A DNA stretch of 64,000 nucleotides, from positions 68,277,237 to 68,341,236 of the forward strand of contig CM055316.2 of assembly GCA_029255685.2 (NCBI GenBank). Reading direction: 5' to 3'. Made by a program: the position numbers and the translations under genes. Position 1 is the stretch's first letter. Every line of letters starts with the position of its first letter. Under the pieces are notes generated by a model. That model was not told where the DNA came from, searched no databases, and saw nothing but the letters and a program-made list of their open reading frames with translations. Of this stretch, positions 49,765-60,275 are shown piece after piece. This stretch comes from Silene conica (Eukaryota; Streptophyta; Magnoliopsida; Caryophyllales; Caryophyllaceae).

Positions 49765-51444
49765 ATGACCCATTTACAGAAATTAAGAAGGTCTCCTGTT
49801 CTGAGATGGGTTTCCTATAATTTCTCATCTTATAGATTATTTGGTAGTGTAGCTCTTACTGAAAATAATGGTAAACCTAGGTGGCTGCTTACATCAACTC
49901 GGAAAAAAAAGGTTGAAGCCGCTTTGTTAGAATACTTTCAGTATACTAGAAACTTACTTTTTTCGGATGCCGAACATATGAGTAAAAACTCACCACATTT
50001 CGTGAGAAAGCTGTTTGAGAAGGTTCGTGGCGAGTCTGATGTTGGACGGTCTTTGGTGCGCTTTTTGAGTTACCATCCCATCAATGAGTTTGAGCCTTTC
50101 TTTGAGAGTATAGGGCTGAAACCGTCGGAATTTGATACTTTTCTTCCGCGTGATTTGATGTTTTTGAGTGATGAGGATGGTTTGCTTGATAACTACCATG
50201 TTTTGTGTGAATATGGTATTGATCCGGCTCACATAGGGAAGATATATAGAAAAGCAAGAGAAGTATTTCGTTATGATCAGGGGGTTTTGCACTCAAAGTT
50301 ACATGCTTTTGAAGAAATTGGGATGAGTAAGGATTTTGTTTCTAGAACTTTCAGCGCTAATCCTAGTTTTTTGATTGATGGCATGAGTGAAGAGTTCTTT
50401 GAGTTAGTTAGAAAGTTGAAGTGTTTGGGCATCGAAAATAGTTGGGTTGAGCAAAAGTTCGTTAAAACGACTACTTATAATTTCAGACAAATCAATCACT
50501 TGTTACAGGTGTTACAGTATTTGGGTTGTAATGATGAGGATATCTCAAAGCTGGTTGGTCAACGTCCAGGGATTCTATTTGATCATTCAGGTAGACCGAC
50601 ATTATTATTGATAGGATTCCTGTTAAAATTCGGGTCAAGTAGATCTGATATCTGTTCAATTTTGTTGCGGTTCCCACAAGTTAAAGTTGAGAACTTTGTT
50701 TGGAATTTGAAGCGTGCTTTTGATACACTGTTTGAACTAAGGATGGATGCTGTGAATATAGGTAGGATTATTCGTGAACATTTCACATGGATGGGTACAT
50801 GCCGAATAAAGAAAGCAAATACCATTCGTTGTCGTTTGTGCAGTAGTGAAAACATCCGCATATGTAAGATCATCCTGGCAAATCCTCTGGAACTTAAGAA
50901 GTGGACCTTCGGAGCAAAAATTGAACGTTTGCCGAGGAGAAAGATTACGCCTTTGCAGAGCGATAAAATCGAGTTTTTTACAAGCATTGGCTTCAAAGAA
51001 AATTCAAAAGAAATGGAAAGGGCTCTTATGGTATCCCATGCTAATAGTGCTGACCTCCCCAGGAGATTTGATTGTCTTGTCAAAGCTGGTCTCACTGAGA
51101 GTGATGTTACCAAAATGATCAAAATGGCTCCTAAGATTCTCAACCTGTCAATAGAACTTCTTGAGGCCAAAATTAGTGTGTTTGTTAATGATTTAGGGTA
51201 TCCAGTGTCAACACTAAGGTCTTACCCATATTTGATATCATATTCAATGGATCGAGTGAAGCTCAGATGCGCAATGTGCAGGTGGCTTATTGATCAAAAT
51301 GTTTGCTCCGGATTGTCTGTCCGGATTATCGTTGGGATCATTGGATGCACAGAATCTCATTTCATTGACAATTATGTAAATAGACATCCTTTAGGCCCTC
51401 AAGTATGGCAGGAATATAAGCAGACCGGTATGAAATTATTGTGA
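49765..51444 (+). CDS. mTERF-family protein, copy 1 (single exon, 559 aa)
   Basis: Plant mitochondrial transcription termination factor family: helical repeats that bind nucleic acid in mitochondria or plastids. The basic, Ser/Arg-rich start MTHLQKLRRSPVLRWVSYNF suggests an organellar transit peptide, likely mitochondrial. mTERF helices with the LxxxPxx pattern run through most of the length, for example LVGQRPGILFDHSG, ICSILLRFPQV, VTKMIKMAPKILNLSIELLE, TLRSYPYLISYSMDRVKLR. It ends in the family tail HPLGPQVWQEYK. The leader may contain an intron (donor AAG/GTAACA near 49669, acceptor near 49713). No internal break is seen. It is one of two direct copies; about 60 residues differ from copy 2, concentrated in the first 262. 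Confidence 0.9.
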   Translation: MTHLQKLRRSPVLRWVSYNFSSYRLFGSVALTENNGKPRWLLTSTRKKKVEAALLEYFQYTRNLLFSDAEHMSKNSPHFVRKLFEKVRGESDVGRSLVRFLSYHPINEFEPFFESIGLKPSEFDTFLPRDLMFLSDEDGLLDNYHVLCEYGIDPAHIGKIYRKAREVFRYDQGVLHSKLHAFEEIGMSKDFVSRTFSANPSFLIDGMSEEFFELVRKLKCLGIENSWVEQKFVKTTTYNFRQINHLLQVLQYLGCNDEDISKLVGQRPGILFDHSGRPTLLLIGFLLKFGSSRSDICSILLRFPQVKVENFVWNLKRAFDTLFELRMDAVNIGRIIREHFTWMGTCRIKKANTIRCRLCSSENIRICKIILANPLELKKWTFGAKIERLPRRKITPLQSDKIEFFTSIGFKENSKEMERALMVSHANSADLPRRFDCLVKAGLTESDVTKMIKMAPKILNLSIELLEAKISVFVNDLGYPVSTLRSYPYLISYSMDRVKLRCAMCRWLIDQNVCSGLSVRIIVGIIGCTESHFIDNYVNRHPLGPQVWQEYKQTGMKLL

Positions 51445-52591
51445 CTTGAGCTGATTTGGTACCCGGGTCATGACAATCCAGAGCAGGCCAGGTAATCACC
51501 ATCACCAGACCTTCTCAGTTTCTATTTTGTTATGTTGCTTGGTTTTAAAATTTAGGATTGCTTATTTTCATTTTTAATGGAGCCAAATACCTGCTTTTCT
51601 TCTGTTCTACATTATGACGTACGGAGTAATAAAGAAAATTGGTTTTTGTCGTTGCAACAAGACCACCATGTTACTTTTAGGGTTTTTGATTTACTTCTTC
51701 TCATAGTTTTGGTTGAACGATTTGGCAGTTCTTGGGTATCTTTAAATTAGAGTATTTTCCTGGTCAATCTCAACTGTGGTTATACGTTCTGACGACGTTT
51801 ATTCTATTCTTGCGTTGTTTGATAGCTGTATGCTTAGTATTCGGAGGTAGTGGTTATACGCTCCGTAACTGAAGGTAGTGGTTATACGCTCCAATTGCCA
51901 GAGACAGTGGTTTTGCGCTCTGGTATGTTAGATGTAGTGGTTATACGCTCTGACGATGTTCATTCTTTGTTTGGATGTTTAGTTAATATTCGTGTCTGAT
52001 CCACATGTTGATATACTTTGTTTTCATATGTATGACTATATCATGTTTCCTTCCAGCAACTTATCCCCATTCCAATTCTTTTGTGGAGGAAAAAGGGTAA
52101 TGGTCTATAAACTATAAAATTTCATAAAGAGAGAGGAACAAAATAATATGGAAACAAGAGTCTATTTTATTACTGAAGTATTGAGGATTACAATTTCTCG
52201 TAGATCTCTTGATTCCTTCCTAAAGGCCAGGGTTTTTATTGTGCCTATGACTCTACGGGGGTTATCTCGACTTAAATTAATCCCCTAGGAAAATGATGGT
52301 GCCTTTCTGTGACTTATTTCATCCTACCTACGATTTGGTAATGGTGGGGTCGTTGGACTTAATCCCTATGCTCCTTCCAAACTCTAGAGACAAAATTTGC
52401 ATATTGATTTGTCACACAATGTTAATTTCAACAATAATTTCATATAATAAACACTCCTATAATGCCTTAGAACATTTCCATTGTGGTTTATATTTTGTAG
52501 AAAATGATCGTATCGTGTTACAGTTGTAGATGTTCTGAAAATTGAGCCCGTGTATAATCATGTTTTCATTGTTTTGTACTTGTGAGTGTAG
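51445..52591. other. Downstream part of the mTERF duplication, with a 270-bp insert
   Basis: Matches 63145-64000 except that 51777-52046 here replaces about 23 bp in the other copy. 52047-52536 is identical to 63511-64000 by eye over 490 bp. A 78-codon ORF in it (52293-52529) is identical in both copies, but it has no recognisable homology and is probably spurious. Confidence 0.75.
51777..52046. repeat. 270-bp copy of the GGTTATACG hairpin array
   Basis: Nearly identical (about two differences) to 56167-56436, where it is part of a longer array starting at 56075. Absent from the matching place beside mTERF copy 2, so it was inserted here after the duplication. Confidence 0.85.
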
Positions 52592-53290
52592 GTTGTTGCA
52601 GCTATTAGCTACAAAAGAATTCCAGCTGATACACAACACAGCATGCTGAAATTCCACTCACTGCCTTATGCTCAAGATTTCAGTGCACCTATTGATGTCT
52701 TTTTAAGTTACATTTTGTAAGATTGTTGTAATTTGGCAATTATGTTTTCCTGGGGATTCAATTTGCAGATATGACCAACATTGAATTTGAAGGCTATTTG
52801 CAAAATTCAGTCAGATGTCAATATATCAACATTGGAACTTGGCATATGGATATCTCTTGCTTTATGTGTTTCATCAACCTGACGATTATAATAATGCTAA
52901 TCATGTATATATAAGGGCTAGTTTTAATTGATAAGTCTCCTGCATCCCAAGTTCCCATTTCTCGACGCTGTTAACAAATGGATTTTGTTAAGAAATCTGC
53001 TATGTTTTATCCACTTCAGATGCATGCCTGTTTATGAATTCAGGTAAACTTTTGTTTGGGGGAAGTAGTTGAATAATCGAGAACAGTTTTTATAGCATTG
53101 TTAGGTGTGAAGACCGCGATTCGGACATTCAGTTTGTGACTGGTTTATGAACTATGTAAGAATCAAGAAATCGACTTGGATGCCCCTCAGGTTGCAGAAT
53201 CCCTTTGAGATCTGTTAATGATCTATCTACTCTATACTTTACTTGCTCATTCCTTTTAGGGTTGATCTTAAGGGTACAAGGGTACTACTA
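52592..53290 (+). pseudogene. Decayed partial copy of the GNAT-BRCT gene (exon 6 and exon 13 regions)
   Basis: 52592-52680 resembles exon 6 of the gene at 16706 (shared AATTCCAGCTGATACACA and GCATGCTGAAATTCCACT). 52790-53210 resembles intron 12 and exon 13 (TTATGAATTCAGGTAAA; last codons ATGCCCCTCAG..GAATCCCTTTGA), and the 3' flank follows. Exons 7-12 are missing and the reading frames are broken, so it cannot make the protein. It keeps intron sequence, so it came from DNA duplication and not from mRNA. Confidence 0.85.
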
Positions 53291-53301
53291 TAATTATTAT
53301 T

Positions 53302-54232
53302 GGGACGTGCTTTTTCACATACGGATTTTACTCTTTTACATACGCTTTTTACCATACTATCCTTGTCATTTTTTTTCTCCCTTTCCAACCACCCACCCCC
53401 ACCCCCACCCCCTAACCACTAAATCACCACCACCCACCTCCATTCACCACCACCAATCACTCCGCTCGCCGAAATTATTATAATTTAAAAATAAAAATAT
53501 ATAAACTGATTGATATTAAAAAAACAAACAAAAATTAGTCAAGCTACAAGAAAAGACAACAATGGAACACAAACAACAATAAATTGCCATAACTTCTTCT
53601 ACTCCAATCACCATCTGGGGCTGCGTTTGTTGCAAATTAGGTTTGGGAGCTAAGGGTGAATCTTGTCTATTCAAGAGCAGGTTAACGGAGAAGCATGCGC
53701 CTCATAAGATTCAAAGTTCAACAAAGGCATTATCGAGTAGGTTTGATACCAAGTCAAAGGCTAAGTCAGGAATGCGGCGGATTCATAATAAGTGTTTTCC
53801 TCTGATTGAGACCGAGAACAACAATGCAACCTGGAAACTCAATCAACAACTCCGACGTCGACCAACACCATCAGCACCTAAACTCCGTCCAACACCGACG
53901 CCGATCACAGTGTCATCCACCCCCATAAACCCTAATAATATTGTCTAAACATGTAATTTCAAAAAACGTTTTTAAGCTTAATAATTACAATAAAACGTCT
54001 TAATTACTAATAAACAACCTACTTCGGTAACTGGAGAATTAAAATTTTTTGTTAAAATTTGTAGAGTAATTAGATTCAATATTAGGGCAAATATGAATAT
54101 ATAAGAGTTTTATTTAGGTTTAGGAAGAGGGGAGAGTGGTTGTGTTTAGGTTTAAGAAAAGGGTAAGGTTCGTAAACTTTATGAAAAAATGTATGTGAAA
54201 GAGTAAAGTCCGTATGTGAAAAAGTAATTCCG
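53302..54232. mobile_element. TIR transposon, 931 bp, in the pseudogene 3' flank
   Basis: The ends GGGACGTGCTTTTTCACATA and TATGTGAAAAAGTAATTCCG are imperfect inverted repeats. TTATTATT is duplicated at 53294-53301 and 54233-54240 (8 bp, hAT-like). The interior has a 101-codon ORF (53643-53945) rich in basic residues, SRLTEKHAPHKIQSSTKALS, not recognised and possibly a captured host piece. Confidence 0.75.
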
Positions 54233-54420
54233 TTATTATTTTGCTTCAATTTGGGAGTAGTCGCATACAAATGTAAACTAGTTTGATACATACAAGTATT
54301 ATGCTTTAAGAAAATTAGTTTTCTAAATATATTTTTACTAGTTTAGAACCGGTGCTGGGTTGGGTTTCGTCGCTTGAGGCTTCGACGGGTTGGGTTGTCT
54401 ATGCTCCTAATGGTTCCTAT

Positions 54421-55459
54421 TAGGGATGTCATTGGGGCTAGAGCTGGCAAATAATGACACGACACGAAAACACGACACGAACCCGACACGAAATTAACGG
54501 GTTTGGGTTGAGGCTTAATGACCCATTTATGTAAGTGGGTCGACACGAACACGACACGATATTTAATTGGGTCGGGTTTGGGTTGAGCTCTTTAAACACG
54601 AACCTGACACGAAATGACCTGTTTACTAAATTAATCCTAATTTATTTTATCCTTCATCACATAAATATACTTAAACTTTCCAAATATGGTCATGACACGA
54701 AAACACGACACGAATCCGACACGAAATTAACGGGTTAGGGTTGAGGCTTGATGACCCATTTATCTAAGTGGGTCGACACGAACACGACACGAAATTTAAT
54801 TGGGTCGGGTTTGGGTTGGAGGTTTTGTGACCCGTTTATATGTGACAGGAACACGAACCCGACACGACCCGATCTGTTTGCCAGGTCTAATTGGGGCGTG
54901 TACAAGTGGATACCGCCCCGCACCCGCCCCAGTTGGAGCGGGAATGGGTAGAGCTTTGGTGGGTGGTGGGGCGGGGATGGGTACGAAAATTGTACCCGCC
55001 ATGGGTACTGGGGCGGGGATAGTTTTTGCATGTTACCCACTTTATACCCGCCAATTATCACAAAAATTAGTACCATTATTACGATAATTTTACAAATATT
55101 ATTTTGTTATAATTAAGACGTAATGTTAAAAATAGCTATTTTATAAAGTATTTTATCAACTTCTTTAATAAGTAACTAAAATTATATAAACAAATTCCTG
55201 AAAGTAGAAATTAATAGTGATTAAATCAACTTATATAAAAAAAAGATCGAAAAAAGTTTATGGTATAGCGGGTTAATTGGTAGGTGGGGCGGGGATGGTT
55301 TTGAAAACTTGTACCCGCCACGGGTGGTGGGGCGAGGATGGTTTTGGAAACTTGTGCCCGCCATGGGTGGTGGGGCGGGGATGGGTACGGCATTTTCTTG
55401 ATGGGTACGGGTACGGGGGAGCCTATATCCAGCACCGCCCCGCCCCAATGACATCCCTA
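54421..55459. mobile_element. hAT MITE (outer), inserted in the LINE
   Basis: Ends TAGGGATGTCATTGGGGC and GCCCCAATGACATCCCTA are perfect inverted repeats; GTTCCTAT is duplicated at 54413-54420 and 55460-55467. The interior is rich in GGGGCGGG and ACCCGCC words. No transposase. Confidence 0.93.
54439..54889. mobile_element. hAT MITE (inner), nested in the outer hAT
   Basis: Ends TAGAGCTGGCAAA and TTTGCCAGGTCTA; ATTGGGGC is duplicated at 54431-54438 and 54890-54897. The interior holds repeated CACGACACGAA words in two halves. 451 bp, no transposase. ORFs reading through are compositional. Confidence 0.93.
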
Positions 55460-55806
55460 GTTCCTATCTGGGTTCCTTCTCGATGGGTTTCAATGCTTCA
55501 TCTCCTTTACTTGCTGAGGCTTTGGGTCTTCTCCATGCTATCAATTGGGCTTGTCATTTTGGTCTGTTACACTTGGATATTTCGTCTGATTGCCTCGTTC
55601 TTCTTCAGCAGCTTGCAGGTGCCGTTAAGAAGAATATTAGTATAGTGGGTATTATATCAGACATTAGGTCTGTTTTTATGTCTTTTCATTGTTTACGTAT
55701 TAGCTTTATACCAAGGAACCTAAACAAGGTTGCCCATAACCTTGCGAAGGCCTCTGTTTAATTGGTATAAGTTTGCTCCTGCCAAAAAAAAAAAAAGAAC
55801 TGGTGC

Positions 55807-56074
55807 AAAGTTGCACGAGCATGTATAAATGAAATTTTACAATTTTATATTATCATTGTAGTAATAAGAGTATACAACATTTTATGTAAATGATCTACTT
55901 TAGGTTACGGTTATGTCAACCCAAATTGTGTTGGTAACGGTTAAGTTGTCTTGTGTGTGAATAGATAGCGGTGGTACGATTTGTGTATCATTGTAATGAA
56001 TTAATGTCACCTATGTTAGATTATTATATCGAGAGGTCTGATCAGTTTTTAGGCATACATGCAGTGCTTATACG
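55807..56074. other. Unique spacer, no feature seen
   Basis: AT-rich, no open frame of note, between the LINE target duplication and the hairpin array. Confidence 0.4.
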
Positions 56075-56440
56075 TTGTACATAGTAATTGGAGGCAGACA
56101 GACAATGGTTATACGCTCCATAGCCAGAGGCAGTGGTTATACAACTTATACACTCTGGTACGGACAGTGGTTATACGTTCTGACGACGTTTATTCTATTC
56201 TTGCGTTGTTTGATAGCTGTATGCTTAGTATTCGGAGGTAGTGGTTATACGCTCCGTAACTGAAGGTAGTGGTTATACGCTCCAATTGCCAGAGACAGTG
56301 GTTTTGCGCTCTGGTATGTTAGATGTAGTGGTTATACGCTCTGACGATGTTCATTCTTTGTTTGGATGTTTAGTTAATGTCCGTGTCTGATCCACATGTT
56401 GATATACTTTGTTTTCATATGTATGACTATATCATGTTTC
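56075..56440. repeat. Array of short hairpins with conserved GTGGTTATACG loop
   Basis: About seven copies of (A/G)GTGGTTATACG spaced 30-70 bp. Several are flanked by complementary arms of differing sequence, such as CGGAG..CTCCG and CCAGAG..CTCTGG. The right two thirds is duplicated at 51777-52046. Confidence 0.7.
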
Positions 56441-56627
56441 ACGTGTTGATTTGTGTTGACTCATTTATGTTGATTATCCTGGGTGATGACTCTTGTATCG
56501 TTCTCATATGATATTAATGATTGTGATATCTCACTTGATTTAATGATATCATTTTGCACGTTTACTCGTATATTGTTAATATATGCCTTTATAGCTGTTT
56601 CACCTCCTTGTATTTGGGAGTAGTCAC

Positions 56628-57334
56628 ACATGGTTAGGGGTATTCTGTTTGATATTAGATCTTTGTTGTCTGTTTTTCATTGTCTATGTATTAGTTTTAT
56701 ACCAAGTAACTTAAACAAGTTTGCTCACAACCTTGCAAAAGGAGTTGTCTAAGCTTGATATAGTTTACATTTGCCAAAAAAAAGTATTATGCTTTAAGAA
56801 AATTAGTTTTTTGAATTTATTTATATTGGATGACCTATCAAATGGATATTACGTACATTAGTTTTATACATATTTCGCCTGTATTATTTATCTTTATCTT
56901 TATTTTTTTCTTTATATATAAGGACTTAAAGGAGTATTATAAACAAAAGGTAAAAGAATAACTGCAACATAAGGAGTATGAATTCATACCTCCCTATGTC
57001 TCGGTCATTTATTTATATGTTATATTTATGAGTATCTACGTCATTTGTTTTCCATTTTGTATTGAAAATATTCTTGAAGATATTTTGATCATCCACGTAA
57101 TTTATTACTCCATATCTACTTGTCACTTAGCAACACCACTCCCAATCTCCCAAATGATCCCCCGTCTTTGTGCCAAAATCAAAAATAAATAAATGAACGA
57201 GATTGAGGAAAGTAAATGTGTTTTAAAAAACGATCACAAAATTTAATACATACGGTATACGAAAATAGGAAAAAAAAATCACATTTGATATTTTGATACA
57301 TACAAGTATTATGATTTAAAGGTCTCGTACCTGG
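56628..57334 (+). repeat. ~705-bp tandem duplication, copy A
   Basis: Starts with a 5'-truncated LINE 3' end (56628-56781; SFIPSNLNKFAHNLAKGVV-type RNase H tail, then A8) and continues through a Stowaway MITE to 57334. The same order follows at once in copy B. Just upstream (56590-56625) is another trace of the GNAT-BRCT 3' flank (TTTCACCTCCTTGTATTTGG). Confidence 0.85.
56989..57212. mobile_element. Stowaway MITE in duplication copy A
   Basis: Starts CCTCCCTATGTCTCGGTCAT, ends GAACGAGATTGAGGAAAG, TA at both sides; contains TTTGTGCCAAAA as in the 4366 copy. Confidence 0.75.
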
Positions 57335-57552
57335 TTAGGGGTATTCCGTCTGATAATAGATCTTTGTTGTCTGTTTTTCATTGTCTATGTATTAGTTTTA
57401 TACCAAGTAACTTAAAAAAGTTTGGTCACAACCTTGCGAAAGGAGCTGTCTAAGCTTGATATAGTTTACATTTGCCAAAAAAAAAGTATTATGCTTTGAG
57501 AAAATTAGTTTTTTGAATTTATTTATATTGGATGACCTATCAAATGGATATT

Positions 57553-59117
57553 TGATGAGCCCAAATTTGGTCATTATTTTCTCTTGTTTTCCTTTTATTT
57601 CGATCCCGTTTCACCCCCGTTTGGCACGATTTCGCCCCTTTTGTACTCGATATCTCTCTTCTACATGTTTGTTGCCATGATGTAGGACTTGACGCGGGAA
57701 TGAAGAAACGGGAGCAAAATGTGATGAAATCAAGGCAAAATAGGAGGAAAAGAGCTGAAACGACGAAATGGGGTCCTCAGCCGGTCGGCCGGCAGCCGGT
57801 CCGCCGGCTGGGAGCCCCTAAGCCTTGAATATTGAAGATTTTTGCAGAACTTGGAATTTGGGTCCCCAGCCGGTGGCCAACCGGCAGCCGGCTGACCGGC
57901 TGGGACCCCCTCACCATTGCCTATGTTGATTTAAGTCAGACCCTTGATTTCGCATCCCCAGCCGGTGGACAACCGGCGGCCGGTCCACCGGCTGGCAGTA
58001 CCTGGGCTATGAAGAAATTGAAGAAAAAAGCAGAAGTTCGTATTTGGACTCTCAGCCGGTCCCAGACCGGCAGCCGGTCGACCGGCTGGGAGTCGCTTTT
58101 CAGATTTTCACGCACTATATAAACCCGCACTTGTATCAGACTTTCAGACGTTACTTTTACACGCTTTTCTAGGGTTTTTCACTGTTCCATTAGTTCATAC
58201 TTAGCCTACAAAAACTCTCAAAAACTTTTAATCTTCTTTAGATCTTAGTTTAATCTTTCAATCCTTGTTAATCTTTCTTTAGTAATCTACTTAGTCTTGT
58301 TCTTGAGCAATTGTAAGAGGATATTTTGGGTTGTAATTTGAAGGGTTTGAAAGAATCTTTCAACTTGTTATCCAAGCTACTTCCTTTTCCATAATTATTG
58401 GTATAATCCTTCTAATCTCTACTTAGTTTTTACATTTATTTAAGTTTCTTTTGAATCAATTGTTTACCCTTTGCTTGTTCATGATGTTTAGCTTTTGTTT
58501 ATGTCTTATTCACATGTTTTCCCTTGCCATGAGTGAGTAGTCCCTTTACTAGGGTTAGGGGTGATCTTGGGTAGTTGATGTTGATGCATGTTGTTTAGGG
58601 TTAGGGTTTAGGTTTCAACTTTGTTAGGTTTTCAATGTATGCATGCTAGACGTTTGATGAAATGCCTCAACGATGGTTGGGCATGATTCTTATTGTTGTT
58701 TGCCTTAGACGATAGTCTAGGACTTTCATGGGCATGTGTATGTGTTAGGTTGACCTTGTTTTTAGCGAAAGCTAGAATAGGACTCGACCTTAGGTTAGTC
58801 AAATCGAAAGACGAGACGGACCTAGACCTAATTTAGATGAGACCACCTACCCCTATGCTTGTTTGACGTCGACTACCCTAGTAACCCCCGACACCCTAGT
58901 TCCTTTAATCATCAATTTCATTTCGATTTACTTGCTTTAATAGTTAATTAGTCTTTTCAATCATCAACCTATTACCCCGACTCTCGCTTAAATTAGAACA
59001 TAACTATACAACTATCCCCACCGTCTTCGCGAACGATAACCCCTATTATACTACTAATTTGGGTTTTTTATAAATGTGTTTGATGCGTGAGAACCGACGA
59101 CTAAATCGCGCGCATCA
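57553..59117 (+). mobile_element. Solo LTR (1.57 kb), GC-palindrome family, copy 2
   Basis: Starts TGATGAGCCC, ends CGCGCATCA, with a perfect target duplication ATATT (57548-57552, 59118-59122). The empty site survives in tandem copy A (about 56847), confirming the borders. Four GCCGGT palindrome units (57778, 57868, 57958, 58052) and a CTATATAAA box at 58115 match the copy at 8769. It landed after the tandem duplication, so it is relatively young. Confidence 0.9.
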
Positions 59118-59260
59118 ATATTGCGTACATTAGTTTTATACATATTTCGCCTGTATTATTTATCTTTATCTTTATTTTTTTCTTTATATATAAGGACTTA
59201 AAGGAGTATTATAAACAAAAGGTAAAAGAATAACTGCAACATAAGGAGTATGAATTCATA

Positions 59261-59487
59261 CCTCCCTATGTCTCGGTCATTTATTTATTTGTTATATTTA
59301 TGAGTATCTACGTCATTTGTTTTCCATGTTGTATTGAAAATATTCTTGAAGATATTTTGATCATCCACGTAATTTATTACTCCATATCTATTTATCACTT
59401 AGCAACACCACTCCCAATCTCCCAAATGATCTCCTCCCTGTCTTTGTGCCAAAATCAAAAATAAATAAATGAACGAGATTGAGGAAG
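59261..59487. mobile_element. Stowaway MITE in duplication copy B
   Basis: Direct relative of 56989-57212 with the same ends and TA borders. Confidence 0.75.
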
Positions 59488-59939
59488 TAAATGTGTTAAA
59501 AAACGATCACAAAATTAAAAACATATGGTATTACGAAAATAGGAAAAAAATCACATTTGATATTTTGATCATCCACATAATCTAATTCTTTCAAAATGCA
59601 CCGTTAAGTATCGTAAGTGGCGCATGACATGGCATTGGGTGATGATGTAGCTCATGATATGGTGTTTGACTCTCTTTATTTCCATTTCCCTTCAATTTCC
59701 TCAAATTTTCCCTTATTTCCTTTTATTAATAACTTTTTGTCCTTCATTTTTTATCCTTCATCCCTTTTTTCTAGTTCTTCTCTTCTTCTTCTTCTTTTTC
59801 CTTTTTCCTGGGTTTCTTCCCTTCAGTTCTCCCACATCTTTTTTTATGCTTCTTCCCTTTACTTCTTCTTCTTCTTTTTTCCCGGGTTTCTCCCCTAATT
59901 TATGTCTTTTTCAAACTAGAAAAACGAGCCAATAATAGA

Positions 59940-60275
59940 GTTGGAGTTTGCAAATCAACCTTGCAATCGATGTCGAATGAATGAGGTCATCAAAATATCT
60001 GGGTCCGCAAACAACCCATGAAAAGCATATTCTAAATGTGAAGATTGCACGGTATTTGTCGTTTGGTTAACTAAGAATCATGTGATTTTTAACAAAGGGC
60101 AGATTTGAAATACAATTATGAAGATGAAGATGTTTCAAGTGTTGTTGAAGGGAGAAATGAAGTTCAAATGTTGAAAAATGATTTAGTTGAATTATCAAAT
60201 GTAATAAAATTGTATGTTAAGTTGATTGCATTTATGTTTCTAGTTCATGTAATAGCTTTCATAATGAAGATGTAA
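59940..60275 (+). pseudogene. Decayed GRF-type zinc-finger / coiled-coil / membrane protein
   Basis: Reads CNRCRMNEVIKISGSANNP, then TGA where a residue is expected, then KAYSKCEDCTVFVVWL: a C-x2-C ... C-x2-C spacing like plant GRF zinc fingers. A second open part (YNYEDEDVSSVVEGRNEVQM, LKNDLVELSNVIKLYVKLIA, FMFLVHVIAFIMKM, stop) has the short coiled coil and C-terminal membrane segment usual in that family. At least two in-frame stops, so not functional. The 300 bp before it (59640-59930) are pyrimidine-rich and leader-like. Confidence 0.5.

Larger units (their letters stand above)
54356..55796 (+). mobile_element. L1-type LINE 3' end (5'-truncated), split by a hAT
   Basis: The RNase H-like C-terminal domain reads GWVVYAPNGSYLGSF... 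once the hAT is set aside, then LLAEALGLLHAINWACHFGL, ISSDCLVLLQQLAGAV and FIPRNLNKVAHNLAKASV, stop. A13 tail at 55784-55796. Target duplication GAACCGGTGC/GAACTGGTGC (54346-54355, 55797-55806) with one mismatch. Without the hAT the insert is only about 394 bp. Confidence 0.87.
57335..59590 (+). repeat. ~705-bp tandem duplication, copy B, interrupted by a solo LTR
   Basis: Repeats copy A (LINE 3' end 57335-57486, Stowaway 59261-59487), with the solo LTR 57553-59117 inserted at ATATT. Setting the LTR aside, A and B align over about 700 bp with few changes. Confidence 0.85.

Noticed and set aside
49990-51170. Minus-strand ORFs of up to 195 codons within mTERF genes
   Set aside because: Antisense shadows of the intact plus-strand mTERF frames.
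52293-52529. 78-codon ORF identical beside both mTERF genes
   Set aside because: Identity is shared by all surrounding non-coding DNA, so it reflects recent conversion and not selection on a protein.
54748-55454. Proline/glycine-rich ORFs on both strands
   Set aside because: Produced by GGGGCGGG/ACCCGCC words of the hAT MITE.
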